Shown here piece after piece: positions 33,653-33,909 of a stretch of 33,909 nt of DNA. Every line of letters begins with the position of its first letter. Positions within the stretch are counted from its first letter, which is position 1. A program made the translations under genes and the position numbers. The DNA is from Desulforhabdus sp. TSK (GTDB lineage: Bacteria; Desulfobacterota; Syntrophobacteria; Syntrophobacterales; Syntrophobacteraceae). The stretch spans positions 1 to 33,909 of the forward strand of contig NZ_BQXM01000048.1 in the NCBI RefSeq assembly GCF_022836495.1. Direction: 5' to 3'. The notes beneath the pieces were generated by a model. It did no database searches. It was not told where the DNA came from and saw only the letters and a program-made list of their open reading frames with translations.

Positions 33653-33713
33653 CCCACAGTCTCCTTCATCCGTCGAGGCTGGCAGTCCAGCTTCGCACTC
33701 ATTACAGGGTAGG

Positions 33714-33777
33714 ACGCATTTTATGCACCATCCTTACTGCAGAAATTCTTGTGTCAAAAATGGTGCGTAAAACGCAC
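33714..33777. promoter_or_regulatory. Inverted-repeat pair upstream of the toxin-antitoxin genes
   Basis: ACGCATTTTATGCACCAT (33714-33731) faces ATGGTGCGTAAAACGCAC (33760-33777); the arms match at 14 of 18 positions and are 28 bases apart. Each arm is itself near-palindromic. It lies 62-125 bases before the antitoxin start, where autoregulatory operators of vapBC operons sit. On the coding strand TTGACA falls between the arms and TAAAAT within the proximal arm, at a non-standard 28-base spacing. It could alternatively be paired ends of a small mobile element. Confidence 0.5.
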
Positions 33778-33909
33778 ATTACATTTAAGTACCCAAGCAA
33801 AAGTTTCACAACATTCTAGGTGGAGAAGTTGATTGTGTATTTCGTTCCAAAGTTCTTCAATATGTGATCAATGGCCTCCTGTAGTAAACTAAAGGAGAGA
33901 TAGGCTGAG
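33778..33909. other. Window end, no gene seen; possible ribosome site for a gene beyond the edge
   Basis: No supported frame. AAAGGAGAG at 33891-33899 resembles a ribosome-binding site for a rightward gene starting just past the window. Confidence 0.3.

Noticed and set aside
1-33909. tRNA, rRNA or complete insertion sequence
   Set aside because: No cloverleaf-like or rRNA-like stretch and no transposase with a DDE-type pattern was recognised by eye.

Overview
The window is a polysaccharide (O-antigen or capsule-like) biosynthesis and export locus with a small accessory region at its right end. Enzyme types, moderate GC, the mosaic of remnants and the dispersed palindromic repeats (core GTCATTCCGGC / GCCGGAATGAC) suggest a Gram-negative anaerobe, perhaps a Desulfobacterota (former deltaproteobacterium). 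That assignment is inference; no marker gene is present.

Left block, minus strand, 25280 down to 493: one long, tightly packed gene string. In transcription order it holds Wzm (25280), a 59-aa two-helix membrane protein, Wzt, a coiled-coil methyltransferase, a small beta-rich protein, a GT4-GT4 fusion, a second small beta-rich protein with a second GT4, an AT-rich integral membrane protein, a second Wzm, a methyltransferase-GT2-GT2 giant, a second Wzt, a GT4-coil-GT4 giant, WecB and three GT4 enzymes. At least seven junctions are overlapping stop/start codons (ATGA, TTGA, TGATG), which implies translational coupling.

Right block, plus strand, 25472 to 31532: GT2, GT4, a WbaP-type initiating phosphoglycosyltransferase, then a GT2 and a radical SAM/SPASM protein preceded by a good sigma70-like promoter. 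A 191-bp divergent intergenic region separates the two blocks.

Working model (inference): the WbaP-like enzyme loads hexose-1-phosphate on undecaprenyl phosphate, GT2/GT4 enzymes extend the chain, WecB provides UDP-ManNAc, methyltransferases cap or decorate it, and Wzm/Wzt with C-terminal substrate-recognition domains export it. No Wzx or Wzy is visible, consistent with ABC-dependent export.

Right end, 31533 to 33909: dispersed repeats, an AbiEii-like nucleotidyltransferase, a frameshifted gene remnant and a VapBC-type toxin-antitoxin pair with an inverted-repeat upstream region.

The most informative observation is that the methyltransferase-GT2-GT2 gene (9368-12778) is flanked by two diverged copies of a wzm/wzt gene junction. 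A wzt 5' remnant follows the intact wzm and a wzm 3' remnant precedes the intact wzt, so the present Wzm1/Wzt1 pair is a recombinant of two related export modules. Other notable points are a 13-residue tandem repeat in a WbdD-like methyltransferase and a duplicated cassette of a small unknown protein plus GT4.
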